From the NCBI RefSeq assembly GCF_004104375.1, contig NZ_QOVM01000004.1, positions 248,001 to 312,000 of the forward strand: a stretch of DNA of 64,000 bases, written 5' to 3'. This document shows positions 44,196 to 53,044 of the stretch, one piece after another; within the stretch, counting starts at the first letter, position 1; each line of letters begins with the position of its first letter. A program made the position numbers and the translations under genes. The notes under the pieces are model-generated. The model worked only from the letters and a program-made list of their open reading frames with translations, did not search any database and had not been told where the DNA came from. Source of the DNA: Leeuwenhoekiella aequorea (GTDB taxonomy: Bacteria; Bacteroidota; Bacteroidia; Flavobacteriales; Flavobacteriaceae).

Positions 44196-45173
44196 ATGAA
44201 CATTAAACTCCTATTAGCATCACTTACAGTTGTAGCTGTAATGTCATGTAAAAGCGAAAAAAAAATTGAAAAAAATGTCAATGAAAGCGTTGTAGTTGCT
44301 CAAAATGACCCTTTTTTTAAAATTTCTTTAGCACAATGGTCGCTTAATGAAGCAATACGCAATGGTGAAATGAGCCCAATGGATTTTGCCGAAAAAGCCC
44401 GCGAAATGGGTTTTGAAGGAATAGAATATGTAAGCCAACTTTATACCCCACTTATGGAAACTTATTCTAGTGATCAAGTAGCATTAGATTCTATACTTCC
44501 CATATTAAAATCGAAGTCTGAAGCATTTAATGTCGATAATGTTTTAATAATGGTTGACGCAGAAGGTAATCTTGCAGCTGCAAATGAACAAGAGCGTAAT
44601 CAAGCTGTTGAAGATCACAAAAAATGGATTGATGCCGCCGCTTATTTAGGTTGTCACGCTATTCGGGTTAATTTGATAGGCGCTCCGGATGAGGAAGTTT
44701 GGAAAAATAGCGCAATAGACGGTCTGGGAAAATTGTCAGACTATGGAGCTACAAAAAATATCGAAGTGATTGTAGAAAATCACGGTGGCTTTTCTTCTAA
44801 CGCAAAATTACTTATGCAGGTCATTAATACTATAGATAAATCTAACTGTGGTACACTTCCTGACTTCGGTAATTTTTGTATGAAACGTGAAAATGGTGCA
44901 CAATGGGATGGCGCTTGCCTAGAAGAATATCCACGTTATCAAGGTATTGAAGAAATGATGCCAAAAGCTTTAGCTGTTAGTGCCAAGACCTATAACTTTG
45001 ACCAGAACGGTAACGAGACTTCCATGGATTTTTCAAAAATTCTTCAATTAGTAAAAGACGCCGGTTATCAAGGATATATAGGTGTAGAATATGAAGGCAA
45101 CAATCTTACTGCCGAACAAGGAATTATAAAAACCAAAGAATTACTGCTTACTGCAGCACAAAATCTTAACTAA
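44196..45173 (+). CDS. TIM-barrel sugar isomerase/epimerase-like lipoprotein
   Basis: A 325-residue lipoprotein (lipobox VAVMSC) with a xylose-isomerase-like barrel: SLAQWSLNEAIRNGEMSPMD at the start, MGFEGIEYVS, VENHGGFSSN (Glu and His candidates), TLPDFGNFCM (Asp) and YIGVEYEGN (last Glu). It is the first gene of the plus-strand operon, followed 7 bases later by an MFS transporter. Being periplasmic and lipid-anchored, it should act on keto-sugars made by the Tat-exported dehydrogenase. That is inference; the reaction (isomerisation, epimerisation or beta-elimination) is unknown. Confidence 0.82.
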   Translation: MNIKLLLASLTVVAVMSCKSEKKIEKNVNESVVVAQNDPFFKISLAQWSLNEAIRNGEMSPMDFAEKAREMGFEGIEYVSQLYTPLMETYSSDQVALDSILPILKSKSEAFNVDNVLIMVDAEGNLAAANEQERNQAVEDHKKWIDAAAYLGCHAIRVNLIGAPDEEVWKNSAIDGLGKLSDYGATKNIEVIVENHGGFSSNAKLLMQVINTIDKSNCGTLPDFGNFCMKRENGAQWDGACLEEYPRYQGIEEMMPKALAVSAKTYNFDQNGNETSMDFSKILQLVKDAGYQGYIGVEYEGNNLTAEQGIIKTKELLLTAAQNLN

Positions 45174-45180
45174 CTATTTT

Positions 45181-46413
45181 ATGAAATCATTTATTCGCGT
45201 ACAACTCTCAATTATGATGTTCCTGGAGTTCTTTATCTGGGGAGGTTGGTTTGTAACCTTAGGTACATTTATGGGTCAAAATTTAAATGCTAATGCCGGT
45301 GAAATTGGCGCTGCATTTTCTACTCAATCCTGGGGAGCTATCATTGCTCCTTTTATTATAGGGTTAATTGCAGATCGTTACTTTAATGCCGAGCGTATTC
45401 TAGGTGTTTTACATTTAATTGGCGCCGTACTTATGTATCAAATGGCAAATGCTACAGATTTTGCAGCTTTCTATCCTTATGTTTTAGGGTATATGATTGC
45501 TTATATGCCTACACTGGCTTTAGTAAATTCGGTTTCATTTAGACAACTTAAAGATCCGGCTAAAGAGTTTTCATACATACGTGTATTTGGTACCATAGGA
45601 TGGATTGTTGCTGGTGTTGTGATTAGCTATGTATTTTTCTGGGATAGTACAGAAGCCCTTGCAGATGGCGCTCTTAAAAACACATTCTTAATGACCGCAA
45701 TAGCTTCAGCAGTTCTAGGGATTTTCAGTTTTACCTTGCCAAAAACTCCACCTGTTGTTGCAAAAGGTGAAAAAGTAGGAATTCGTGACATCCTTGGTCT
45801 TGATGCTTTATCTCTTTTAAAAGACCGAAATTTCCTAGTGTTCTTTGCTTCTTCAATCTTAATATGTATTCCACTAGCGTTTTATTATCAGAATTTGAGT
45901 CCGTTTCTTACTGAAATAGGTATGGAAGGATCAACTGCAAAAGCAGCAATAGGTCAAGTATCTGAGGTTTTATTTATGCTTTTACTACCCTTATTCTTTA
46001 AGCGTTTTGGGGTAAAATACACTTTATTAATAGGTATGGCTGCTTGGGCAGTACGCTACTTATTATTTGCTTATGGTAATGCAGACGAGCTAGTTGTTAT
46101 GTTATTTATAGGAATCGCGCTTCACGGCGTTTGTTATGATTTTTTCTTTGTATCAGGACAAATTTATACAGATAGCAAAGCAGGAGAGAAATTTAAAAGT
46201 TCTGCGCAAGGTCTTATCACTTTAGCAACTTACGGAGTAGGAATGCTAGTGGGCTTTTTTATAGCAGGAAAAGTTACAGACAGTAATTTAATTAGTGAAG
46301 GGGTTCACGATTGGAATGGCATCTGGACATTTCCGGTACTTTTTGCAGTAGTGGTTATGGTTCTTTTTGCTATATTCTTCAAGAATGAAAAAGTAGAAGA
46401 AAAACATTTATAA
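45181..46413 (+). CDS. MFS transporter, nucleoside:H+ symporter (NupG)-like family
   Basis: A 410-residue inner-membrane protein with twelve helices. MMFLEFFIWGGWFVTLGTFM near the start, FSTQSWGAIIAPFIIGLIAD, RVFGTIGWIVAGVV and GICHD-type stretch ALHGVCYDFFFVSGQIYTD are family hallmarks. NupG relatives in Bacteroidota sugar loci are usually labelled nucleoside permeases, but the operon points to uptake of an oxidised or intact sugar. It starts 7 bases after the lipoprotein gene and stops 1 base before the MocA-type gene. Confidence 0.88.
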   Translation: MKSFIRVQLSIMMFLEFFIWGGWFVTLGTFMGQNLNANAGEIGAAFSTQSWGAIIAPFIIGLIADRYFNAERILGVLHLIGAVLMYQMANATDFAAFYPYVLGYMIAYMPTLALVNSVSFRQLKDPAKEFSYIRVFGTIGWIVAGVVISYVFFWDSTEALADGALKNTFLMTAIASAVLGIFSFTLPKTPPVVAKGEKVGIRDILGLDALSLLKDRNFLVFFASSILICIPLAFYYQNLSPFLTEIGMEGSTAKAAIGQVSEVLFMLLLPLFFKRFGVKYTLLIGMAAWAVRYLLFAYGNADELVVMLFIGIALHGVCYDFFFVSGQIYTDSKAGEKFKSSAQGLITLATYGVGMLVGFFIAGKVTDSNLISEGVHDWNGIWTFPVLFAVVVMVLFAIFFKNEKVEEKHL

Positions 46414-46414
46414 G

Positions 46415-47566
46415 ATGAAAAAACTTAAGATGGGAATGGTAGGCGGCGGTCAAGGATCTTTTATAGGAGATGTACACCGTAGAGCCTCCAGAATAGATGG
46501 AATGATCGACTTGGTTTGTGGGGCGTTTAGCAGTGATGCAGAACGTAGTCTGCAGTCTGCTGAAGCTTTGGGAGTAGCTCCTGAGCGCGCTTACAAAAGC
46601 TTTGAGGAAATGATTAAAAAGGAAGCAGAACTTCCTGAAAATGAGCGTATGGATTTTGTTGCCATTGTCACTCCTAATCATATGCATTTTCCACCTGCAA
46701 AATTAGCGCTTGAATCTGGCTTTCATGTTATTTGCGATAAGCCCGTAACATTAACGCTAGAAGAAGCATTTGATCTTCAAAAAGTAGTAAAAAGCAGCGG
46801 TAAAATTTTTGCTTTAACACATAATTACACGGGCTATCCTATGGTTAAACAAGCTCGATTGATGATAGCAAATGGAGAGCTTGGCGAATTGCGTAAAGTG
46901 GTTGTACACTATTTACAAGGGTGGATGTCAACTGCGGTTGAAGAAACCGAAAACAAACAAGCTTCGTGGCGTGTAGATCCTAAAAAATCTGGAATAGGTG
47001 GTGCATTAGGCGATATAGGTACCCACGCAGAAAACTTAACAGAGTACATTACAGGTAAAAAAATTGTAGAGGTAGCTGCAGACTTAAGTAGCTTTGGCGC
47101 CGGTCGCGTTCTCGATGATGATGGTAATATTTTATTACGTTTAGAAGGAAACACTAAGGGTTCTTTGAGTATATCTCAAATAGCTACAGGAGAAGAAAAC
47201 AATCTGGGCATACGTATTTATGGAACAAAAGGAAGCGTAGCTTGGTATCAGGAAAATCCTAATGAATTAACAGCCTATTGGTTAGATAAACCCAAGCAGA
47301 TTTTCACTCCTGGTGGTAATGGCACATACCCAGAATCTACCGAATATACACGAGTTCCTCCAGGTCATCCGGAAGGTTACTTAGAAGGTTTTGCTACTAT
47401 ATACCGCAGCTTTGCAAGAGAAGTTGAAGCAGTAAAGAATGGAGCTGACCTATCTGAAAGACCAGATTTTCCTACTATAGATGACGGCTTACGCGGTATG
47501 CAGTTTATATACGCTTCTGTAGCTTCAAGCGATAATAATGCTGCTTGGGTTAGCTTAAAAAATTAA
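46415..47566 (+). CDS. Gfo/Idh/MocA-family oxidoreductase
   Basis: A 383-residue cytoplasmic NAD(P)-dependent sugar oxidoreductase. The Rossmann start GMVGGGQGSFIGDVHRRA binds cofactor, CDKP (Cys107-Pro110) carries the catalytic Lys109, and GDIGTHAENLTEYITG provides the second active-site motif with Asp and His. There is no signal peptide. Some family members oxidise C3 of glycosides to start beta-elimination, while others reduce keto-sugars. After the transporter it probably acts on an imported keto-sugar or glycoside. Start 1 base after the MFS stop. Confidence 0.9.
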   Translation: MKKLKMGMVGGGQGSFIGDVHRRASRIDGMIDLVCGAFSSDAERSLQSAEALGVAPERAYKSFEEMIKKEAELPENERMDFVAIVTPNHMHFPPAKLALESGFHVICDKPVTLTLEEAFDLQKVVKSSGKIFALTHNYTGYPMVKQARLMIANGELGELRKVVVHYLQGWMSTAVEETENKQASWRVDPKKSGIGGALGDIGTHAENLTEYITGKKIVEVAADLSSFGAGRVLDDDGNILLRLEGNTKGSLSISQIATGEENNLGIRIYGTKGSVAWYQENPNELTAYWLDKPKQIFTPGGNGTYPESTEYTRVPPGHPEGYLEGFATIYRSFAREVEAVKNGADLSERPDFPTIDDGLRGMQFIYASVASSDNNAAWVSLKN

Positions 47567-47572
47567 TAATTA

Positions 47573-47600
47573 AACATAGCGTCTCTCAAGACGCTGTGTT
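47573..47600 (+). terminator. Stem-loop between the MocA-type and TIM-barrel genes
   Basis: 11-base-pair stem (47573-47583 with 47590-47600, one G:U) and 6-base loop follow the oxidoreductase stop by 6 bases. The tail is TTATAT rather than a full U-tract, so it may be an attenuator or a 3'-end stabiliser within the operon instead of a full stop. Confidence 0.55.
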
Positions 47601-47620
47601 TATATAAAATAAACAACCAA

Positions 47621-48673
47621 ATGAAAACCATAAAAGGCCCTGCAGTTTTTCTCGCTCAGTTTATGGACGATAAAGAACCCTTCAATTCTCTTGACGGATT
47701 GTGTAAATGGGCAAGCAATCTAGGTTATAAAGGAATTCAAATCCCTACTTGGGAAACTCGTTTAATCGATCTAAAAAAAGCAGCAGAAAGCAAAACATAC
47801 TGCGACGAGATTAAAGGCAAAGTAAATAGCTACGGCTTAGAGATCACCGAACTATGTACACATCTTCAAGGGCAATTAGTTGCTGTACATCCTGCATATG
47901 ATGAGATGTTTGACAATTTTGCTCCAGACGGTTTTAAAAATAATCCAAAAAAGCGTCAGGCGTGGGCAGTTGACCAATTAATAAGTGCTGCAAAAGCGAG
48001 TAGAAATTTAGGTATTGATGTTCACGGTACATTTAGTGGAGCATTACTATGGCACACTTTTCATCCATGGCCACAGCGCCCTCCAGGATTAGTAGAATTA
48101 GGATTTAAAGAACTGGCAGAACGCTGGACTCCTATTTTGAATGCTTTTGATGAGCAAGGTGTAGATGTATGTTATGAAGTACACCCTGGTGAAGATATTC
48201 ACGACGGAGTAACTTTTGAACTTTTTCGAGAAGCTACAGGCAATCACAAACGTGTAAATATTTTATATGATCCTAGTCATTTTGTACTTCAGCAATTAGA
48301 CTATATCGAGTATATAGACAATTATCACGAGTTTATAAAAATGTTTCACGTAAAGGATTCAGAGTTTAATCCTACGGGTAAAAAAGGTGTTTTTGGAGGT
48401 TATGGCGATTGGAAAGATCGCGCAGGACGCTATCGCTCTCCAGGAGACGGACAAATAGATTTTAAAACCATATTTACTAAACTTACAGAATATAGCTGTG
48501 ATGTTTGGGCAGTTATGGAATGGGAATGCTGTATCAAATCTCCAGAACAAGGGGCCCGGGAAGGTGCTCCATTTATTGCCGGTCACATAATAGAGGCTAC
48601 CGAAAAAGCTTTTGACGATTTTGCTGGTGCGGAAACAGATGAAGCAAAACTGAAACGAATTTTAGGTATTTAA
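47621..48673 (+). CDS. TIM-barrel sugar isomerase/epimerase-like protein, cytoplasmic
   Basis: A 350-residue xylose-isomerase-like barrel without a signal peptide. Conserved acidic and His residues of the family appear in CYEVHPGEDIHDG, LYDPSHFVLQQ, FHVKDSEFNPTG and WAVMEWECC. The N-terminus (GPAVFLAQFMDDKEPFNSL) and the GYGDWKDRAGRYRSPGDG loop are typical of the version common in Bacteroidota GMC/DUF1080 loci. It is the third such barrel in the locus and the only one predicted cytoplasmic. Possible roles are keto-sugar epimerase or lyase. Confidence 0.85.
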   Translation: MKTIKGPAVFLAQFMDDKEPFNSLDGLCKWASNLGYKGIQIPTWETRLIDLKKAAESKTYCDEIKGKVNSYGLEITELCTHLQGQLVAVHPAYDEMFDNFAPDGFKNNPKKRQAWAVDQLISAAKASRNLGIDVHGTFSGALLWHTFHPWPQRPPGLVELGFKELAERWTPILNAFDEQGVDVCYEVHPGEDIHDGVTFELFREATGNHKRVNILYDPSHFVLQQLDYIEYIDNYHEFIKMFHVKDSEFNPTGKKGVFGGYGDWKDRAGRYRSPGDGQIDFKTIFTKLTEYSCDVWAVMEWECCIKSPEQGAREGAPFIAGHIIEATEKAFDDFAGAETDEAKLKRILGI

Positions 48674-48685
48674 AATATAAAAACA

Positions 48686-49429
48686 ATGAAAAAATTCACT
48701 TTATCCTTAGGACTTGCTATCGCGCTCTTTGCATCTTGTAAAGAACAGACGAAAAATGCTGAAAATGAAACTGTAGCAGTTTCAGAAACTGAAGAAACTC
48801 AACCGCAAGAGGAATGGACTATTCTTTTTGATGGTAGCAACCTCGACAATTGGCATGTGTATAATGGGGCTGAACCTACGCAATGGAAAATCGAAGATGA
48901 AGCACTGGTATTCACACCTGCAGAAAAAAGAGATGGTACCGAAAATTTAGTAACAGACAGCACATATACTAGCTTTGTATTGAGCCTTGACTGGAAGATT
49001 TCAGAAGGTGGAAATAGCGGTATTTTATGGGGTGTACAAGAAGATCCAAAATTCAATGAGCCTTACTATACAGGTGCAGAAATACAAGTTCTTGATGATG
49101 AACGCCATCCAGATGCAAAGGCAGGAACCACACACCGTTCTGGTGCATTGTATGATATGATTGCAGCTCCAGAAGGTGTTGTTAAATCTGCCGGTGAGTG
49201 GAATACTTATGAGATAACAATAGATCATAATACTAACAAAGGTAGTGTGGTAATGAATGGTCAAGAGGTTGTCACATTCCCGGTGTCTGGTGAGGAATGG
49301 GATGCTATGGTTGCAAAATCAAAATTCGCAGATTGGGAAGCATTTGCTAAAGTAAAAACCGGAAAAATTGCTTTACAAGACCACGGCAATCAAGTTTCTT
49401 ACAGAAATATAAAAATTAAACAACTTTAA
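48686..49429 (+). CDS. DUF1080 (3-keto-disaccharide hydrolase domain) lipoprotein 1
   Basis: A 247-residue lipoprotein (lipobox LFASC). The mature part is a concanavalin-like beta-jelly-roll: WTILFDGSNLDNWHVYNG, GNSGILWGVQED, TGAEIQVLDDERHPD and ALQDHGNQVSYRNIKIKQL are diagnostic DUF1080 blocks. The Pfam family is named after hydrolysis of 3-keto-disaccharides. It would act in the periplasm on products of the GMC dehydrogenase. It lies 12 bases after the TIM-barrel gene and 4 bases before a second DUF1080 gene. Confidence 0.9.
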   Translation: MKKFTLSLGLAIALFASCKEQTKNAENETVAVSETEETQPQEEWTILFDGSNLDNWHVYNGAEPTQWKIEDEALVFTPAEKRDGTENLVTDSTYTSFVLSLDWKISEGGNSGILWGVQEDPKFNEPYYTGAEIQVLDDERHPDAKAGTTHRSGALYDMIAAPEGVVKSAGEWNTYEITIDHNTNKGSVVMNGQEVVTFPVSGEEWDAMVAKSKFADWEAFAKVKTGKIALQDHGNQVSYRNIKIKQL

Positions 49430-49433
49430 AATA

Positions 49434-50243
49434 ATGATTAGAAAAGTATTTGTACTTCCGGCTTTAGTTGCAGGATTATTAATTTCTTGTAATACTTCCG
49501 AAGAAAAAAAGAAGGAGGGTTTAACAACATCCGTAACTGATACCACATCAGTCGTTGAAGAAGCTCCTATTACAGATCCTAAAGAAACTGAAGTCTGGGA
49601 ACCAGAACCTGCAGTTGTAACTTTTAACAAAAACGGAGTTCCTTCTGACGCTATTGTCTTATTTAATGGTGAAAATCTTAATGCTTGGAAAAGTGCCACA
49701 GATTCTATTGTTAATGCCCCTTGGCAAATAAATAAAGACGGCTCTATGACGGTTGTAGGCGGTACGGGAGACATCCAAACAAAAGAATCTTATGGTGACA
49801 TGCAGTTGCACGTTGAATGGCAAGCTCCGCAAGTCGTAGAGGGAGAAGGTCAAGGTCGAGGTAATAGTGGGATCTTTTTACAAGGATTATACGAAGTACA
49901 AGTACTTAACAGCTTCGAGAACCGTACCTATTCTAATGGGCAAGCTACTGCAATTTATAAGCAATCTATACCACTTGCAAATGCTACAAAACCTACTAAA
50001 GAATGGCAGACCTATGACATCATTTATCATCAACCTGTATTTGATGCAGATGGTAACAAGACACAATCTGCTACCGTAACTGTTTTGCACAATGGTGTTT
50101 TAGTTCAAGATAATGTAGAGATACAGGGTACTACAGAATATATAGGAAAACCTAAAAATGAAGCACACGGCGAAGGTCCGATTAAATTACAGGATCACGG
50201 AAACCCGGTTAGCTTTAGAAATATCTGGCTGCGAAAGCTATAA
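49434..50243 (+). CDS. DUF1080 (3-keto-disaccharide hydrolase domain) lipoprotein 2
   Basis: A 269-residue lipoprotein (lipobox LLISC) with a second DUF1080 domain: AIVLFNGENLNAWKS, GRGNSGIFLQGLYEVQVL and LQDHGNPVSFRNIWLRKL. A divergent sister of the preceding gene, it has an insertion around VEWQAPQVVEGEGQGR and a Thr/Glu-rich linker after the lipid Cys. Tandem DUF1080 genes may divide work between different glycosides or steps. It closes the plus-strand operon and is followed by a strong terminator. Confidence 0.9.
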   Translation: MIRKVFVLPALVAGLLISCNTSEEKKKEGLTTSVTDTTSVVEEAPITDPKETEVWEPEPAVVTFNKNGVPSDAIVLFNGENLNAWKSATDSIVNAPWQINKDGSMTVVGGTGDIQTKESYGDMQLHVEWQAPQVVEGEGQGRGNSGIFLQGLYEVQVLNSFENRTYSNGQATAIYKQSIPLANATKPTKEWQTYDIIYHQPVFDADGNKTQSATVTVLHNGVLVQDNVEIQGTTEYIGKPKNEAHGEGPIKLQDHGNPVSFRNIWLRKL

Positions 50244-50252
50244 GCTAATTCT

Positions 50253-50296
50253 TATAAACACAAAGAGCTCCTTTTAGGGAGCTCTTTGTGTTTATA
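50253..50296. terminator. Bidirectional terminator after the DUF1080 pair
   Basis: A perfect 19-base-pair inverted repeat (50253-50271 and 50278-50296) with a 6-base loop lies between the convergent DUF1080 gene and the small lipoprotein gene. Its A/T-rich base serves as the tail on either strand. Confidence 0.88.
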
Positions 50297-50307
50297 GTTA
50301 TTACATA

Positions 50308-50724
50308 CTATCCCTCAAAACCCAGCATCAGATTAACGAGATCTACAAGCTGCTTGGGTGGATTACCGTGATCAAAAGTTCGCGTCTCTAAAAGTGAATC
50401 ACCTTTTTTAACTTTTAGAGTTGCCATTGCTGCACCATCATAGGTATGAGCTTCAGACGGTGCTGCTATTTTATTAAGTTTCTCTAGAGATATTTTACGT
50501 AAAATTTCATTTAAATTGTTTTTCTGACTGGTATTTAGCGCAATCGCTTTTGTAACAAGGGTATCTTTTGACTTTTTAATTATACAGCTGTCATTTGTAA
50601 TTCGTACCTCTTCGTAAAATCCTCGTGAAGTTGCTGTATAAATAACTTCGTCAACTTTAGTTTCCTGACTGCATCCATCAAATGCAATCAAAAAGATTAG
50701 AGCAGAAAAAATATAATTTATCAT
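50308..50724 (-). CDS. Small hypothetical lipoprotein
   Basis: A 138-residue lipoprotein (MINYIFSALIFLIAFDGCSQ, lipobox Cys18). The mature part (VDEVIYTATSRGFYEEVRIT, AHTYDGAAMATLKVKKGD, RTFDHGNPPKQLVDLVNLML) resembles a small conserved flavobacterial family without known function. The ATG at 50724 is favoured because the signal starts there; another ATG eight codons upstream would add an unlikely MCFFYFRP. It lies alone between a terminator and the yicC promoter region. Confidence 0.7.
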   Translation of the reverse strand: MINYIFSALIFLIAFDGCSQETKVDEVIYTATSRGFYEEVRITNDSCIIKKSKDTLVTKAIALNTSQKNNLNEILRKISLEKLNKIAAPSEAHTYDGAAMATLKVKKGDSLLETRTFDHGNPPKQLVDLVNLMLGFEG

Positions 50725-50947
50725 AGGCCGAAAGTAGAAAAAGCACATTTAATATCAATTTACATTAGAAATAAATTAACTAATGCTCAGCGCTGTAACC
50801 GCTCTTTTTCAGTAATCAAGGTCTAGTATTCCTGTTAGCAAAATATACTTTATTTTTTAACCCTTTAATTACAAACATTTAATTAAATGCAGAGCTATTG
50901 GTGTGGATTCCTCAAATTCCCTAAGAGTGTTAACCATTCAGTTTTGC

Positions 50948-50955
50948 TATCTTTG
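50948..50955 (+). promoter_or_regulatory. Possible -7 element for yicC-gmk-nadD
   Basis: TATCTTTG, a perfect TAnnTTTG match, 17 bases upstream of the yicC ATG. The 50749-50940 stretch before it holds no gene or clear repeat. Confidence 0.48.
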
Positions 50956-50972
50956 ACCATTAAATTATTTGC

Positions 50973-51833
50973 ATGATAAAATCTATGACCGGTTTTGGGA
51001 AATCTGTTAATCAACTTCCCTCAAAAAAAATAACCATTGAGATTAAATCTCTTAACAGTAAGAGTCTTGATCTTAATGCTCGCATCCCCTCATTCTACAG
51101 AGAGAAAGAATTAGAATTGAGAAATATAGTTGCTAAAAAACTAGAGCGTGGCAAAATCGATTTTAGCATATATGTAGAACTAAATGGAGAGGAAACAAGC
51201 ACTTCTATAAATACAGATGTTGTGCAGCAATACATGAAGCAATTGCGTGTAGTTACTCCAGATGCAGATGATATAGAGTTGTTAAAGATGGCTGTTAGAC
51301 TTCCTGACGCACTTAAAACTGAACGCGACGAGATTGATGAAGAAGAATATCAAACAATTCTTACCGGGTTAGAAAGTGCTCTTAACGCTATAGAGAATTA
51401 CAGACTTGACGAAGGTAAAGTACTAAAAGAAGATTTTGAATTACGAATTTCAAATATTTCTACCTACCTCGAGGAAGTAAAAACCATTGATCCTGAACGT
51501 ATGCTAGGAGTAAGGGAACGTCTTACTAAAGCTGTGAGCGATCTTAAAGCTGATGTGGATGAAAACCGTTTTGAACAGGAACTTACCTATTATTTAGAAA
51601 AGTACGATATCACCGAAGAAAAAGTACGCTTAAATAATCACTTAGAATATTTTCAGAAATCTTTAAAGTCTGAAGATTCTAACGGAAAAAAACTGGCATT
51701 TATAAGCCAGGAAATGGGTCGTGAAATTAATACCATAGGCTCAAAATCTAATTACGCTCCTATGCAGCAAGTTGTAGTGCGTATGAAAGACGAACTAGAA
51801 AAAATAAAAGAACAACTTTTAAATGTGCTTTAA
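50973..51833 (+). CDS. yicC: YicC-family endoribonuclease
   Basis: A 286-residue protein with the YicC N-terminal domain (MIKSMTGFGKSVNQLPSKKI, then KSLNSKSLDLNARIPSFYREKE) and the C-terminal DUF1732 (LAFISQEMGREINTIGSKSNY and the end VRMKDELEKIKEQLLNVL). The E. coli relative is a hexameric RNase that helps degrade small RNA targets. It is directly followed by gmk (TAA-ATG with no gap), the linkage usual across bacteria. Confidence 0.94.
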   Translation: MIKSMTGFGKSVNQLPSKKITIEIKSLNSKSLDLNARIPSFYREKELELRNIVAKKLERGKIDFSIYVELNGEETSTSINTDVVQQYMKQLRVVTPDADDIELLKMAVRLPDALKTERDEIDEEEYQTILTGLESALNAIENYRLDEGKVLKEDFELRISNISTYLEEVKTIDPERMLGVRERLTKAVSDLKADVDENRFEQELTYYLEKYDITEEKVRLNNHLEYFQKSLKSEDSNGKKLAFISQEMGREINTIGSKSNYAPMQQVVVRMKDELEKIKEQLLNVL

Positions 51834-52412
51834 ATGACTGAAGGAGGCAAATTAATTGTTTTTTCTGCACCTAGCGGAAGTGGCAAAACCACCATTGTAA
51901 GATGGCTTTTAGCTAAAGAAGAATTAAATCTCGAATTTAGTATCTCTGCTGCATCAAGAGAACCAAGACCTACTGAAAAAGATGGTGTTGATTATTATTT
52001 TTTATCGCTAAAAGAATTTAAAAGACGCATCAAGGCTGATGAGTTTTTAGAATGGGAAGAAGTTTATCGTGATAATTTTTATGGAACGCTAAAAAGCGAA
52101 GTAGAACGTATCTGGAAGCTGGGAAAACATGTAATTTTTGATATTGATGTAGTGGGTGGTTTAGATATAAAGAAATTATATCCAGAACGCACACTTGCCG
52201 TATTTGTTAAACCTCCTAGTATCGAAGAGTTAAAAATTAGATTAAAAAAGCGCAAAACCGAAAGTGAAGATCGTATTAATATGCGCGTGGCAAAAGCAAG
52301 TATAGAACTAGCTACCGCCCCACAATTTGATCATATTATTGAAAATAACGATCTTGATGTTGCTTTAATAGAAGCATATGAGCTGGTTACAAATTTTGTA
52401 AAAAAGAATTGA
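51834..52412 (+). CDS. gmk: Guanylate kinase
   Basis: Phosphorylates GMP to GDP with ATP. The P-loop SAPSGSGKTT is at residues 11-20. The GMP-binding block SISAASREPRPTEKDGVDYYF and the lid KKRKTESEDRINMR follow, and 192 residues is the normal length. It directly abuts yicC and is followed 4 bases later by nadD. Confidence 0.97.
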   Translation: MTEGGKLIVFSAPSGSGKTTIVRWLLAKEELNLEFSISAASREPRPTEKDGVDYYFLSLKEFKRRIKADEFLEWEEVYRDNFYGTLKSEVERIWKLGKHVIFDIDVVGGLDIKKLYPERTLAVFVKPPSIEELKIRLKKRKTESEDRINMRVAKASIELATAPQFDHIIENNDLDVALIEAYELVTNFVKKN

Positions 52413-52416
52413 TTCT

Positions 52417-52995
52417 ATGAAAATAGGGCTGTATTTCGGGACATTTAATCCTATTCACATAGGTCATCTCATAATTGCAAATCACTTCGCAGAATATAGC
52501 GATCTTGATAAAGTTTGGATGGTACTTACACCGCACAATCCATTCAAAAAAAAGAGCAGTCTTCTAGATAATAATCATAGATACCAACTCTTATTAGAAG
52601 CTCTTGAGGATTACCCTAAGATTGAGCCCAGCACAATTGAATTTAATTTGCCGCAACCTAATTATACAACAAATACGCTTGCACATCTTAAAGAGAAATA
52701 TCCACAGTACGAGTTTAGCTTAATAATGGGTGAAGACAATTTAAGAACTCTTCACAAGTGGAAAAACTACGAAGTGATTTTAGAAAACCATCAGATTTAT
52801 GTTTATCCACGTATTTCTGAAATTACCTCAACGAACTCCCTTAAAGATCATAAGAACATAAAAGTAATTGATGCTCCTGTTGTTGAGATTTCATCTACTT
52901 TTATTAGAAAAGCAATACAAGAAGGAAAAAACTGCAGACCACTTTTATCTAATCCCGTGTGGGACTATATTGATAAAATGAATTTTTATAGATAA
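52417..52995 (+). CDS. nadD: Nicotinate-nucleotide adenylyltransferase
   Basis: Adenylylates nicotinate mononucleotide in NAD synthesis. The nucleotidyltransferase motif GTFNPIHIGH (8-17) and the C-terminal ISSTFIRKAI are diagnostic; MGEDNLRTLHKWKNYEVIL is a typical middle block. 192 residues, standard. It is the last gene of the yicC-gmk-nadD run and its stop lies at the base of a bidirectional terminator. Confidence 0.96.
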   Translation: MKIGLYFGTFNPIHIGHLIIANHFAEYSDLDKVWMVLTPHNPFKKKSSLLDNNHRYQLLLEALEDYPKIEPSTIEFNLPQPNYTTNTLAHLKEKYPQYEFSLIMGEDNLRTLHKWKNYEVILENHQIYVYPRISEITSTNSLKDHKNIKVIDAPVVEISSTFIRKAIQEGKNCRPLLSNPVWDYIDKMNFYR

Positions 52996-53035
52996 AAAAA
53001 GAGCCATTTACGAAAGTAAATGGCTCTTTTTTTTT
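52994..53035. terminator. Bidirectional terminator between nadD and the LysM gene
   Basis: A perfect 18-base-pair stem (52994-53011 and 53016-53033) closed by a GAAA tetraloop, with T-runs on both strands. It overlaps the nadD stop by two bases and lies 10 bases from the convergent LysM gene. Confidence 0.95.
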
Positions 53036-53044
53036 ATTAATCCT

